From: Azoarcus sp.
GTDB taxonomy: Bacteria; Pseudomonadota; Gammaproteobacteria; Burkholderiales; Rhodocyclaceae
NCBI GenBank assembly: GCA_020725025.1
Contig: DYFV01000014.1
Location: forward strand, 17,097 to 81,096
DNA: 64,000 nt
Direction: 5' to 3'
Shown here: positions 42,197-52,018 of the stretch, in pieces
Layout of the letters: each line of letters opens with the position of its first letter
How positions within the stretch are numbered: position 1 is the stretch's first letter
The notes under the pieces: generated by a model
What the model was told of the DNA's origin: nothing
The model's input: only the letters and a program-made list of their open reading frames with translations
The model's database searches: none
Position numbers and translations under genes: made by a program

Positions 42197-43519
42197 TTAC
42201 AGGCTGAACGGCATCCGCAGGGTGAGTTGCAGGTCGGGCGTGTCCTCCGTGAGTCCGGCGCCCACGGTGAGGTTCACCGTGCGGGTGGCGTCGAGGCGGT
42301 AGGAGTATCCGAGCAGCAGGGTGCCGAGCTGTACCCGCACCGAGGTGGGCGCGGTGCGGCCGTTCTGCTTGAGCTTGCCCACCGACAGGTGGTCGTAGCC
42401 CAGGCTGAAGGAGGAGCGCTCGTTCAGCGCCAGTCCCATGCCGAAGTTGAATCCGAACACGCCGCCGGGCTGCACGTCGCCGAAGGGCTCGCGTCCCGCG
42501 TTGGTCTTCTGTTTCACGTCCTCGCGCTCGAAGCTGTACTGGTAGCTCACGCCGCCGAAGAACACCACCGGGTCGGACGGCAGCAGCACCGTGAGCCCCG
42601 GCTGGAGCGAGTAGAAACCGGAGCCGGTGGGCATCTCGGTCTGCAGGCCCGTGCCGGTGGTGCCCGACAGCGTGCGGTCGATCCTGACCTCGAACGGATC
42701 GCGCCCCGTGCGGGTCTTGAAGCGCAGCGAGCCGATGAAGTAGGGGCGGTCGGGGCCGCCGTCGTTGAGCTGGTAGCGTCCGGTGAACTCGATGTCGCCG
42801 AGGCCGTGGCCGTCCACGTCGAAGACCTCGTCCGCGGCGCTCGATACCGCCACCCGGCGTGCGACGCTGGTGTCGGAACGGTACACGTAGGGAATCTTGG
42901 CTTCCAGCTCGAAGCGGTTGGTGATGCCGCGCCGCACCGTGAGCGCGCCGACGAAGGTGTCGCTCTTCACCTCGCGCACGTCGATGAGCCCGATGTGGAT
43001 GGCCGGGATGATGGTGAAGCCGACCAGCGCGACGCGGTTGCTCGACGAGTAGGAGTACTGCAGCGACGGCTCGACCACCCATCGTCCGCGCGGCGTGAGC
43101 ACGCCCGGCTGTTCGAAGATGGGAGCGACTTCGGGCGGTCGGCTCTGCCGAGCCCGCGCCGGGGCCTGCCCGACCGGCCGCTCGGCCTGGGCGACCGGTC
43201 CCGGCGCGGATGCGGTAGGCCGACTCGCCGCGGGCGCGGTCGGCGCGGAAGCCGGTGCGGCGGCCGTCGCCGGCGCCGTTCCGCGCGCGCGAGCGTCCTC
43301 GAGCGCGCCGCGCAGGGCCTCGAGCGAGCCCTGCTGGCGCTCGAGCTCGCGCTTGAGGTACTCGATGTGCCGAGCCTGTTCATCGACCTGCCGCTGCAGT
43401 GCGTCGAACGCCGACAGGGCGGGCCCTTCCTGGGCTGCCGTGCCGCCGGCGGCGCCGGCGAGCGCCAGCCCGGTCAGGCCGAAGCCGAGCAGCCTGGCGC
43501 CTGCGATCTTCGTCTTCAT
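42197..43519 (-). CDS. Outer-membrane beta-barrel with N-terminal coiled coil, FapF-like
   Basis: 440 residues. Signal peptide 1-29. A heptad-like coiled coil spans ~37-75 ('ALQRQVDEQARHIEYLKREL'), followed by an Ala/Pro-rich linker (~80-130). The C-terminal ~300 residues show alternating amphipathic beta strands and end in '...LTLRMPFSL', with a terminal aromatic/hydrophobic signature suited to BAM insertion. This is the plan of FapF, the trimeric amyloid-export channel. Homologues are sometimes misannotated as 'acetate kinase' or 'transporter'. It follows the sigma-54 activator gene by 51 bp, and both oppose the fibre operon. Confidence 0.78.
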   Translation of the reverse strand: MKTKIAGARLLGFGLTGLALAGAAGGTAAQEGPALSAFDALQRQVDEQARHIEYLKRELERQQGSLEALRGALEDARARGTAPATAAAPASAPTAPAASRPTASAPGPVAQAERPVGQAPARARQSRPPEVAPIFEQPGVLTPRGRWVVEPSLQYSYSSSNRVALVGFTIIPAIHIGLIDVREVKSDTFVGALTVRRGITNRFELEAKIPYVYRSDTSVARRVAVSSAADEVFDVDGHGLGDIEFTGRYQLNDGGPDRPYFIGSLRFKTRTGRDPFEVRIDRTLSGTTGTGLQTEMPTGSGFYSLQPGLTVLLPSDPVVFFGGVSYQYSFEREDVKQKTNAGREPFGDVQPGGVFGFNFGMGLALNERSSFSLGYDHLSVGKLKQNGRTAPTSVRVQLGTLLLGYSYRLDATRTVNLTVGAGLTEDTPDLQLTLRMPFSL

Positions 43520-43570
43520 GGTCTCTCCTGTTGTTCTTGGGGGCGCGGTGAAGCGACGACCGCCGTCGGG

Positions 43571-44902
<1,332 letters not shown>

Positions 44903-45340
44903 AAACCGGTCTCACCTCCGTGGGCCCGCGTGGGGCCCGCCACGATTCTTCGCTGTTCTTGTTCCGGGGATCCCGGGGGACGGGGGCGCGACGTCGGCCC
45001 ACATCCTGCGTCGCGCGAGGGACGCCGGGTAGCGGTGCGGGGCGGCGCCAGCCGCCGTGGCCTCCGGAATGCGGAAGCCCTTCGAGAGGAACTCGCCAGC
45101 CGGACCGGCGGCTGCCTGGTCCGCAGGCGCGGCTGCGTTGCCCGCGTGCCGCACCGATGCCGGAATCATGGCTTCGATGGGGAGGATATTACGTTGAGTT
45201 CAAAGACTTGGAGATACGGATTGGGCCGTATTTTCTCTACCGCATGGCGTGTAGGTATCGCCGAGAATATGTCTTTGGAATCTACGGCGGGGCGGGCCGG
45301 CGCACGGTAGCTTGCGCCGGCCCGCGAAGGGTACGGAAGT
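44903..45340. other. Intergenic region upstream of the activator gene
   Basis: 438 bp between the activator start and the stop of a cytochrome gene (both reverse). Positions ~45181-45285 are visibly AT-richer than the surroundings. They include an inverted repeat, ATACGG-ATTGGG-CCGTAT (45214-45231), probably promoter territory. A terminator-like hairpin is at 45292-45325. No gene recognised. Confidence 0.5.
45292..45325 (-). terminator. Strong hairpin after the nirS operon
   Basis: GCGGGCCGGCGCA (45292-45304) and TGCGCCGGCCCGC (45313-45325) form a perfect 13-bp stem with an 8-nt loop, 15 bp beyond the last gene of the nirS operon. Confidence 0.7.
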
Positions 45341-46213
45341 TCAGAGCTTTCCGGCGGTGATGTCGGCCTTGGCGCCGATGCCCAGGCTGTAGCCCAGGGA
45401 TACGTGGTGGAAGCGCCCCGCGGCGTGGTCGTCGTGGATGGCGAAACCGAAGTTGTAGGTCTTGCCGGCCTGCAGCGCGATGTCCCCCTCGCCGCCGGCG
45501 AACTTGCGGGCGAACACCACCGACCATGTGTCGCCGTCGAGCTTGCCTTCGGCGCTCGCGAGCGCCTTGCCGCCCTCCATCACCCGCGCGTCGGCGACAT
45601 GGCCGTCGTAGGCCTTCTTCTCGCCGCTGCGCCACTGCACGAGGTCGTAGAACACGCCCTTGGCGAGCGAGCCGTCCTTCACGTACTTCTTCTTGCTGTC
45701 CGCCGCCCCGGGCATGGTGCGCGAGTCGCTGTGGCAGCTCGACCAGCAGCCGCTCTGGTCGGCGAGCTCGACCTTGCCGGCGTCGAGCATGAAGGCGATC
45801 TTCATCGGGTTCTTGTCGTCCATCTTGGCGGCGCCCGACGCTTTCGGCTGCTTCCAGGTGAAGCGCAGGTAGAGCGTATCGCCGTCATGGGCGGCCTGCA
45901 CCTTCACCGGCACCGCCGCGGGCTTGCCCTTGATCGGTGTCGGTTCGATCTTCTCGCCGGAGACGATCTTGGCGCCCATCGCCGGTGTCTCCGAGCTGTG
46001 GCAATCGCCGCAGGTATCTCCCTTCTTGAAGGAGCGTGCGCCGCCGTGCACGGTGCCCTTGAGGATCCACTCCATGGGCGACACGCCCGGGTAGAACAGG
46101 GTGATATCGGTCGCGGGGACCTTGCTCCAGTCGGCCGGCGGCGCGGCCAGCGCCGTGCCGGCGGTCATCGCGACAAGACTGCCGACGGCGCCGGCGAACA
46201 TCGTCTTCTTCAT
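45341..46213 (-). CDS. Periplasmic cytochrome with DMSO-reductase/ethylbenzene-dehydrogenase-type haem domain
   Basis: 290 residues, signal peptide 1-23. An N-terminal CGDCH haem site is at 68-72. A second site, C-W-S-S-C-H (156-161), has three residues between the cysteines (CxxxCH), which is unusual. The beta-rich remainder ('AHDGDTLYLRFTWKQP', 'YNFGFAIHDDHAAGRFHHVS') matches the haem-binding gamma-subunit fold of ethylbenzene dehydrogenase/cytochrome c-552-type proteins. As the last gene of the nirS-napC operon it probably carries electrons in denitrification (inference). Confidence 0.75.
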   Translation of the reverse strand: MKKTMFAGAVGSLVAMTAGTALAAPPADWSKVPATDITLFYPGVSPMEWILKGTVHGGARSFKKGDTCGDCHSSETPAMGAKIVSGEKIEPTPIKGKPAAVPVKVQAAHDGDTLYLRFTWKQPKASGAAKMDDKNPMKIAFMLDAGKVELADQSGCWSSCHSDSRTMPGAADSKKKYVKDGSLAKGVFYDLVQWRSGEKKAYDGHVADARVMEGGKALASAEGKLDGDTWSVVFARKFAGGEGDIALQAGKTYNFGFAIHDDHAAGRFHHVSLGYSLGIGAKADITAGKL

Positions 46214-46268
46214 GCTTGCTTCCCCTTCCGTGGAGGACCCGCGGGCGGCGGCCCGCCCGCGTGCCCGG

Positions 46269-46880
46269 TTACTCTTCGTCTTCCTCGGTCATGCCTTCGG
46301 GCTTGCGGTGCGCGATGCCCTTGTGGCAGTCGATGCAGGTGTCGCCGTCATCGCTCGCCCGCTGGTGCTGGCGGCGTGCGCGCTGCTGCTGCGCTTCGGC
46401 GTTCATGCTCTCGAGGCTGTGGCAGTTGCGGCACTCGCGCGAGTCGGAGGCCTTCATTCGCGCCCACTCGCTGCGCGCGAGCTGAAGGCGCTTGGCCTCG
46501 AACTTCTCCGGGGTGTCGATGGTGCCGGTGAGCTTGCCCCACACCTCCCGCGAGGCCTGCACCTTGCGGATCATCTTGTGCGTCCAGTCCTTCGGCACGT
46601 GGCAGTCGGGGCAGGTGGCGCGCACGCCGGTGCGGTTGCTGTAGTGGATCGTCTGCTTGTATTCCTGGTACACGTTGTCGTACATCTCGTGACAGGAGAT
46701 GCAGAACCGCTCGGTGTTGGTCGCTTCCATGACGGTGTTGAACCCGCCCCAGAAGACGATGCCGACGATGAAGCCGGCTGCCAGAATGCCGATCAGCGAG
46801 TATTTCGTGCTGGGGCGCTTCAGGCGTGCCCACAGGCCGTCCGAGTTTCGCGCTCCCCCGCTCACAAGTGTTTCGCTCAT
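46269..46880 (-). CDS. NapC/NirT-family membrane-anchored tetrahaem cytochrome c
   Basis: 203 residues. One N-terminal anchor helix (~28-48, 'YSLIGILAAGFIVGIVFWGG') and four CxxCH sites: CISCH (60-64), CPDCH (90-94), CRNCH (150-154) and CIDCH (182-186). This is the standard NapC/NirT layout; these proteins oxidise quinol and feed periplasmic reductases. Directly downstream of nirS it is most likely NirT-like, delivering electrons to nitrite reductase. An acidic C-terminal tail is present. Confidence 0.9.
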   Translation of the reverse strand: MSETLVSGGARNSDGLWARLKRPSTKYSLIGILAAGFIVGIVFWGGFNTVMEATNTERFCISCHEMYDNVYQEYKQTIHYSNRTGVRATCPDCHVPKDWTHKMIRKVQASREVWGKLTGTIDTPEKFEAKRLQLARSEWARMKASDSRECRNCHSLESMNAEAQQQRARRQHQRASDDGDTCIDCHKGIAHRKPEGMTEEDEE

Positions 46881-46947
46881 TGCTGTCCTCTGCCGCTGTG
46901 CCGGTCATGGCGGGCGGCACCCCGAGGGGCGCCGCCCGGGAGGCCGA

Positions 46948-48633
46948 TCAATAGATGTCGAACTGGGTGTTGAAGACGTTGAACTTGCCCGTCGGCGTCA
47001 CGATCGTCGGGTCCGTGATCACCTTCTTGAGCTTGAGCGTCTTGTCGTCGTACACCACGATGGCCGACTGGTCGGTCTTGCCGCCCCACAGGGAGATCCA
47101 CACTTCGTCACCCGCCTCGTTGTACTCGGGGTGGGTCGCGCGGCGGACCGCCTTGCTCTCGGGCAGGCCCGAGTCCTTGGCCACGTCGATGCGGCGCGGC
47201 GGCTTGGAGAGGTCCTTCAGGTCATAGACGTACACCGATTCGGCGATCTCGCGCTCCGGGTTCATCGGCGCATCGGCCCAGAGGTTGGTCGACTTCGGGT
47301 GGGTCTTGACGAAGAGGTTGCCGGCGCCCGGCATCTTGAGTTCCTGCACCACCTTCCAGTTGTTGGCCTTGAACTTGGCGTGCTGCTTTTCCTCCGACGG
47401 CGTCGAGATGAGCGAGACCACGTCGGCGCCGAGGTGGCCGGTCGCCCACACCGGGCCGTACTGGGTGTGCATGAAGTTCGCGCCGCGGCCCGGGTGCGGG
47501 ATCTTGGCGGTGTCGACCAGCGCCGCGAGCTTGCCGGTCTTGGTGTCGACCGCCGCGACCTTGTTGGAGGCGTTGGCAGCCACCATGAAGTAGCGCTTGG
47601 AGGCGTCCCAGCCGCCGTCGTGCAGGAACTTGGCCGAGTCGATGGAGGTGGTCTTCAGGTTCTCGATGTCCGAGTAGTCGACGAGCAGGATCTGGCCCGT
47701 CTCCTTGACGTTGATGACCCACTCGGGCTTGATGTGGGAGGCCACGATGGAGGCCACGCGCGGCTCGGGATGGTACTCGCCGTCGACCGTCATGCCGCGG
47801 GTGGACACGACCTTGAGCGGCTTGAGGGTGTCGCCCTCCATGATCGAGTACTGGGGCGGCCAGTAGGAGCCTCCGACCAGGTACTTGTCCTCGAAGCCCT
47901 TGAACTTGGAGGTGTCGACCGAGCGGGCGTCCGAGCCCAGGCGGATCGTGGCGACCGTCTTCGGCTCCTCGAACCACATGTCGATGAGCGTCACCAGGCC
48001 GTCGCGGCCCACGGTGTAGAGGTAGCGGCCCGAGGCCGACAGGCGCGAGATGTGCACCGCGTAGCCGGTGTCGAGGATCTTCCAGATCGCCTTCGTGTCG
48101 CCGTCGATCAGCGCGAGCTTGCCGGCGTCGCGCAGGGTGACCGCGAAGACGTTCTTCAGGTTGACCTTGTTCATCTGCTTCGTCGGACGCTCGGACACCG
48201 GTACGAGCAGCTTCCACGACGCTTCCATGTCCTTCAGCGAGAACTCGGGCGGCACATCCGGCGGATTCTGGATGTAGCGCGCCATCAGCTCGATCTCTTC
48301 CTTGGTCAGGATGTCGTCGTAGTTCACCATCCCGCCTTCGGTGCCGTTGGAGATGATGCTTGCCAGGCGCTTGGTGCCGAGCTTGAGCGTGCCGCCCTCG
48401 ACCTTCGTGCCGTCGGCCGCGGTCTTGGTCCAGTGCGGCTCGAGGTTCTTGCCGGTCGCCCCCTTGCGCAACACGCCGTGGCAGCCGGCACAGCGCTGGA
48501 AATAGATTTCCTTCGCCTTCGCCTTCTCCTCGTCCGTGAGCGGCGGAGACTCCTGGGCAAAGGCGGTGCTGATCGCGAGCGGCAGTGCCGCGGCGGCGAG
48601 GATGCTGCCAAGCCGCTTGATACGGGTCGTCAT
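46948..48633 (-). CDS. nirS: Cytochrome cd1 nitrite reductase (NirS)
   Basis: 561 residues, signal peptide to ~26 ('AAAALPLAISTAFA'). The haem c site CAGCH is at 48-52, followed by an eight-bladed propeller binding haem d1 ('LSASGRYLYTVGRDGLVTLI', 'VSTRGMTVDGEYHPEPRVAS', 'IPHPGRGANFMHTQYGPV'). It reduces nitrite to NO in the periplasm. The ATG at 48633 has a GGGAG site; a 25-codon upstream extension was rejected. It is the first gene of nirS-napC-cytochrome. The haem d1 assembly genes are not in the window. Confidence 0.96.
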   Translation of the reverse strand: MTTRIKRLGSILAAAALPLAISTAFAQESPPLTDEEKAKAKEIYFQRCAGCHGVLRKGATGKNLEPHWTKTAADGTKVEGGTLKLGTKRLASIISNGTEGGMVNYDDILTKEEIELMARYIQNPPDVPPEFSLKDMEASWKLLVPVSERPTKQMNKVNLKNVFAVTLRDAGKLALIDGDTKAIWKILDTGYAVHISRLSASGRYLYTVGRDGLVTLIDMWFEEPKTVATIRLGSDARSVDTSKFKGFEDKYLVGGSYWPPQYSIMEGDTLKPLKVVSTRGMTVDGEYHPEPRVASIVASHIKPEWVINVKETGQILLVDYSDIENLKTTSIDSAKFLHDGGWDASKRYFMVAANASNKVAAVDTKTGKLAALVDTAKIPHPGRGANFMHTQYGPVWATGHLGADVVSLISTPSEEKQHAKFKANNWKVVQELKMPGAGNLFVKTHPKSTNLWADAPMNPEREIAESVYVYDLKDLSKPPRRIDVAKDSGLPESKAVRRATHPEYNEAGDEVWISLWGGKTDQSAIVVYDDKTLKLKKVITDPTIVTPTGKFNVFNTQFDIY

Positions 48634-48717
48634 GCTCGATCTCCCTTCGTTGAAAGTCAGTGAGGTGCTGCTGAAATCGCTGAGCCCGAAGGCTGATCCT
48701 CCGGGCATGCGAAATCT

Positions 48718-48731
48718 TTAACCTCGATCAA
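48718..48731. promoter_or_regulatory. FNR/DNR-type box upstream of nirS
   Basis: TTAAC-CTCG-ATCAA on the forward strand: one perfect half-site (ATCAA) and one degenerate. It is 84 bp before the nirS ATG. FNR/DNR control of nirS is well established in denitrifiers. Confidence 0.55.
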
Positions 48732-48780
48732 ACCGGGGTTTTCGTTGCAATTCGAAAGGCCTATGCGGACGTCAGGATTC

Positions 48781-48804
48781 GCGCGGCGATCCCGGTCGCC
48801 GCGC
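48781..48804 (-). terminator. Hairpin between transglycosylase and nirS
   Basis: GCGCGGCGA, loop TCCCGG, TCGCCGCGC: a perfect 9-bp stem. It lies about 55 bp past the transglycosylase stop and upstream of nirS. Confidence 0.55.
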
Positions 48805-48854
48805 GGAAGGGAGGGGGAGGGGGAAGGGGAAGGGGGAAGGGAGAAGGGAGGGGG
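48805..48854 (+). repeat. 50-nt uninterrupted purine tract rich in G-runs
   Basis: The forward strand has only A and G from 48805 to 48854, with many GGG to GGGGG runs, immediately after the transglycosylase stop. It could form G-quadruplexes or R-loops, or slip in copy number. Confidence 0.85.
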
Positions 48855-48858
48855 CGCG

Positions 48859-50070
48859 TCAGTTCGGCGCGGGTCGGGCGGCGCGCAACTGCTCGAGCAG
48901 GCGGCCTCCGGCGCGTCCGTCGGCGGGTAGCCCGAGCCGCTCCTGCTCGAGCAGGATGGCGGCGCGCGTCTGAGCGCCGATGACGCCGTCGATCTCGCCC
49001 ACCTCGTGTCCGCGCGCGGCGAGCAGCCGCTGCAGCTCGCGCCGCTCGGCCCGACCGAGCCCCGGGTCGTCGGTGGGCCAGGGGGTGGCGAAGGGGCCGC
49101 CGCCGCGCAGCCGGTCCGACAGGTGCGCGATGGCGAGAGCATAGCTCTCGGCAGCGTTGTAGGAGAAGATGGCGTCGAAGTTGCGGAAGACCAGGAAGGC
49201 CGGTCCTTGCGGGCCGGCCGGGAGCAGGAGGCCGGCGCGGCGGCCGTCGGCGGCTAGCGGTGTACCGTCGATCGCTGTGACGCCCCGCGCGGCCCATTCC
49301 GAAACCGGCCGCTTGTTGCGCCGGCCGGTGTCCGCAGGATCGAAGCCGGACGGCAGCTTCACCTCCATGCCCCACGGCTCGCCGCTGCGCCAGCCGGCCT
49401 TGGCGAGGTAGTTGGCGGTCGAGGCGAGCGCGTCCGGGACGCTTCCCACCAGATCGCGGCGTCCGTCTCCGTCGAAGTCCACCGCCGTACGCATGAAGGT
49501 GGACGGCATGAACTGGGTGTGCCCGAAGGCGCCGGCCCACGAGCCCGTGAGCTGCGCGGGGTCGACGTGGCCTTCCTCCAGGATCTTCAGTGTGGTGAAG
49601 AACTCGCCGCGGAAATAGGTCTGGCGCCGGCCGAAGCACGACAGGGTGGCGAGCGAGCGCAGCAGCGGGCGCTTGCCGAAATTGCGACCGAAATTGCTTT
49701 CCACGCCCCACACCGCCACCACCGTGGCGGGATCGACGCCGAAGCGCGCGTCGACCGCGCGCAGGGTGGAGTCCCATTTCTCGAGCATGGCCAGTCCGTC
49801 GGCGATGCGCTCCTCGTCGACGAGTCCGGCCAGGTAATCCCAGATCGGAGTACGGAACTCGGGCTGGTAGTCGAGCAGCGCGACAACCTCCAGGTCGGGG
49901 GCGAGGTTCGCCGTGTGCCGGTCGAAGGTCTCGGCCGAGACGGCCTTCTGCGGGGCCGTGTTGCGCAGTTGTGCAAGACAGGCTTGAAACGCCTCGTCGG
50001 CGAGTGCCGGGGCGGGTGCGAGGGCGGCGAGGAGCGCGAGGCGAAGGGCGAGGGCGCGCGGGCAGAGCAT
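48859..50070 (-). CDS. Lytic murein transglycosylase, MltB-like, with peptidoglycan-binding domain
   Basis: 403 residues from an ATG at 50070, with a signal peptide ('LALLAALAPAPALA'). The catalytic glutamate is in 'VVAVWGVESNFGRNFGK'. 'GSWAGAFGHTQFMPSTFMRT' and 'VDFDGDGRRDLVGSVPDALA' are MltB-family signatures. A C-terminal peptidoglycan-binding domain contains 'VGEIDGVIGAQTRAAI'. It cleaves the glycan strand to 1,6-anhydro products in the periplasm. There is no obvious lipobox, so it is probably a soluble form. Upstream in-frame sequence is intergenic shadow. Confidence 0.9.
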   Translation of the reverse strand: MLCPRALALRLALLAALAPAPALADEAFQACLAQLRNTAPQKAVSAETFDRHTANLAPDLEVVALLDYQPEFRTPIWDYLAGLVDEERIADGLAMLEKWDSTLRAVDARFGVDPATVVAVWGVESNFGRNFGKRPLLRSLATLSCFGRRQTYFRGEFFTTLKILEEGHVDPAQLTGSWAGAFGHTQFMPSTFMRTAVDFDGDGRRDLVGSVPDALASTANYLAKAGWRSGEPWGMEVKLPSGFDPADTGRRNKRPVSEWAARGVTAIDGTPLAADGRRAGLLLPAGPQGPAFLVFRNFDAIFSYNAAESYALAIAHLSDRLRGGGPFATPWPTDDPGLGRAERRELQRLLAARGHEVGEIDGVIGAQTRAAILLEQERLGLPADGRAGGRLLEQLRAARPAPN

Positions 50071-50277
50071 GGATTGAGGCGGCACCCGGTGCGGCGCCGC
50101 GGCGGCGATGAAGAGGGCACCCAGACTGACACGATTGTGCAGGCGCTTCAACCGTCGCCGCCGTGGGGGCTTGGCGCCCGCCCGCCCCAGCTGTCGGGGA
50201 AAGGCGACGGCGGATCCCCCCGGCACTTGCACCCGGGCGCGGCTCCCGCGGTCTTGTACGCCCCCGAGCGCATTCCT

Positions 50278-50295
50278 CGTCGCCATTTGGCGACG
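50278..50295. promoter_or_regulatory. 18-bp palindrome, candidate activator site
   Basis: CGTCGCCA-TT-TGGCGACG, perfect 8-bp arms, 66 bp upstream of the sigma-54-type -24 element. Confidence 0.45.
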
Positions 50296-50360
50296 CTTTG
50301 CCGTCCGGTCCGTGCCATCCGTTTCCAGGGAAGCCCGCAATGACCGGGGCTGGGTGGTCG

Positions 50361-50376
50361 GGGCACGAGACTTGCA
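50361..50376 (+). promoter_or_regulatory. Sigma-54-type promoter upstream of the MlaC-like gene
   Basis: GGGCACG-AGAC-TTGCA matches TGGCACG-N4-TTGCA except for the first base. GG at 50362-50363 and GC at 50374-50375 are 12 bp apart. The ATG at 50432 is 56 bp downstream. Confidence 0.65.
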
Positions 50377-50431
50377 CCGTGAGAGCACGTCTTGATCGCC
50401 CGGCGGCCCCGGCCGGGCAGGGAGCCGATGC

Positions 50432-51058
50432 ATGATTGTGAGATCCGTCCTATGGTTGCTGGCTGGTTTATGGCTGTTTTCGGCGGTGCCGGCCTCGGCG
50501 AACACGGCCGAAGCGGAAGCCCTGGTGAAGCGTGTCACCGAGGAGGTACTGTCCATCCTGCGCGAGGACAAGCAGATCCGGGACGGCGACCGCAAGCGTG
50601 CGGCCGAACTGATCGAAAACCGCATCGCGCCGCACTTCGACTTCGAGCGCATGACGGCGCTGGCCGTCGGGCGGGCCTGGCGTCAGGCCGAGCCGGCGCA
50701 GCGCGAGGCGCTCATCCGCGAATTCCGCGAGCTCCTGGTGCGCACCTATTCCAACGCGCTCACCAACTATCGCGACCAGACCGTGGCGTTCAGGCCTGCC
50801 CGTCCCGGCAACGATGCGGACGAGGCGATCGTGCGCAGCGTCGTCGAGCAGCCGGGCGTGGCGCCCGTGCCGATCGAATACCGCCTGGCGCGCCAGGACG
50901 GCGAGTGGAAGGTCTATGACGTCGCGGTGAACAACGTGAGTCTGGTGACGAGCTATCGCGGCAGTTTCGCGACCGAGCTCAGCAGCGGAGGCATCGAGGG
51001 CCTGCTCGAGGCGCTGCAGGAGAAGAACCGCAGCGTCGCCCGCAAGGGCGCCTCGTGA
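50432..51058 (+). CDS. mlaC: MlaC-like periplasmic phospholipid-binding protein
   Basis: 208 residues with a signal peptide ('VLWLLAGLWLFSAVPASA'). The MlaC/Ttg2 fold is recognisable from 'APHFDFERMTALAVGRAWRQ', 'REFRELLVRTYSNALTNYRD' and 'GEWKVYDVAVNNVSLVTSYR'. MlaC shuttles phospholipids between the outer membrane and the MlaFEDB complex. None of those genes is adjacent, so this is a solitary copy, and it has a sigma-54-type promoter, which is unusual for Mla. A lipoprotein cytochrome follows. Confidence 0.85.
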   Translation: MIVRSVLWLLAGLWLFSAVPASANTAEAEALVKRVTEEVLSILREDKQIRDGDRKRAAELIENRIAPHFDFERMTALAVGRAWRQAEPAQREALIREFRELLVRTYSNALTNYRDQTVAFRPARPGNDADEAIVRSVVEQPGVAPVPIEYRLARQDGEWKVYDVAVNNVSLVTSYRGSFATELSSGGIEGLLEALQEKNRSVARKGAS

Positions 51059-51173
51059 GCGAGGCGGGCCGAGACCGCTCGCCTCATGATTTCCCAACGG
51101 CTTCTTGCATGCGCGCAGGCGCCCGGCGCCGGTTCGCAGCGAGTGGTCACTCCAACCGAGAGGAGGCAAGTCG

Positions 51174-51734
51174 ATGAGCAAGAATTCCCTGGTCTTGTGG
51201 GCCGCCGTGGTTCTGCTCGCCGGGTGCGGGCGCGAAGAGGAACCACCGCCTCAGCCGGTACCTCCGCCCGCTGCGCCGCCGGTGGGTGTGCCGGTCGAAC
51301 CACCGCCGCAGCCGCTGCCGGGTGAGACGGCGCCTCCGCCCGCGGACACCGCGCCCACGCCGCCCGCGGACACCACCACACCGCAGGAGACCACCCCGCC
51401 TGCGCAGGGCACCACGCCGCCGCAGGGCCAAGCCCCCGTACCCCCCGCGGGTGACACGGCCGCCGGTACGGCGGCCGCGGCCGGACAGGGGGAATCGGTG
51501 TACAAGAGCACGTGCGCGGTATGTCATGCGCCGGGTGTGGCGGGCGCTCCGCTCCTGACCGACAAGGCCGACTGGGATCCCCGCCTCGCGCAGGGCATGG
51601 AAACGCTTTATACCCATGCCATCCAGGGTTTCCAGGGGAGCAAGGGCGTGATGCCGCCGAAGGGAGGCAACACCGCGCTGACCGACGAGCAGGTGCGGGC
51701 TGCCGTCGACTACATGGTGGCGCAGGTGAAGTAG
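51174..51734 (+). CDS. Lipoprotein cytochrome c (c5-like) with Pro-rich linker
   Basis: 186 residues. A lipobox 'VLLAGCG' predicts lipidation at C18. Residues ~20-105 are a Pro/Thr/Ala-rich extended linker. The C-terminal class I haem domain has CAVCH, and its axial methionine is probably in 'GVMPPKGGNTALTDEQVRAA'. The linker would let a tethered haem reach partners across the periplasm. The ATG at 51174 follows GAGAGGAGGC; an upstream in-frame ATG lacks conserved sequence. Redox partner unknown. Confidence 0.85.
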   Translation: MSKNSLVLWAAVVLLAGCGREEEPPPQPVPPPAAPPVGVPVEPPPQPLPGETAPPPADTAPTPPADTTTPQETTPPAQGTTPPQGQAPVPPAGDTAAGTAAAAGQGESVYKSTCAVCHAPGVAGAPLLTDKADWDPRLAQGMETLYTHAIQGFQGSKGVMPPKGGNTALTDEQVRAAVDYMVAQVK

Positions 51735-51747
51735 CGCGCCGCCTTGC

Positions 51748-52017
51748 TCAGGGAAGCTCGACGAGGGCGATGAGCTCGCCCTCGTCGAGCGGGTCGCCCT
51801 GTTCCACCCGCACCTCGAGCACGGTGCCGGCGTAGGGGCTGGGAATGTCGAGGGCGACCTTGCCCGTCTCGAGCACGATCATCGTGTCGTCGTGGGAGAT
51901 GGTCTCGCCGGCGCGGATCAGCACGCTGTCCACGAACACCTCGCCGGTGCGGCAGGACCCGCAGCTGTCCCAGCACTCGGGGAACCTGGGCATCCGTACC
52001 TCGACCTGCCGGCCCAC
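51748..52017 (-). CDS. Lipoyl/biotinyl-domain-like small protein with Cys cluster
   Basis: 89 residues from a GTG 1 bp beyond the fpr stop; an ATG at 51993 is possible. The C-terminal ~60 residues read as a single lipoyl-type domain: 'DDTMIVLETGKVALDIPSPY' puts the modifiable lysine (K53) in the E-T-G-K hairpin, and 'EQGDPLDEGELIALVEL' ends the fold. The N-terminus holds three cysteines in 'PECWDSCGSC', which is not typical. Co-transcription with a ferredoxin-NADP reductase suggests a redox carrier or adaptor (inference). Confidence 0.7.
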   Translation of the reverse strand: MGRQVEVRMPRFPECWDSCGSCRTGEVFVDSVLIRAGETISHDDTMIVLETGKVALDIPSPYAGTVLEVRVEQGDPLDEGELIALVELP

Positions 52018-52018
52018 G

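Larger units (their letters stand above)
50071..50431. other. Divergent intergenic region with palindrome and sigma-54-type promoter
   Basis: 361 bp between the transglycosylase (reverse) and the MlaC-like gene (forward). It contains a palindrome (50278-50295) and a sigma-54-type promoter (50361-50376). The open frames across it show no family resemblance. Confidence 0.55.

Noticed and set aside
42197..43519. Annotation as acetate kinase, as seen for some homologues of this barrel type
   Set aside because: There is no kinase motif. The protein has a signal peptide, coiled coil and beta-barrel strands.
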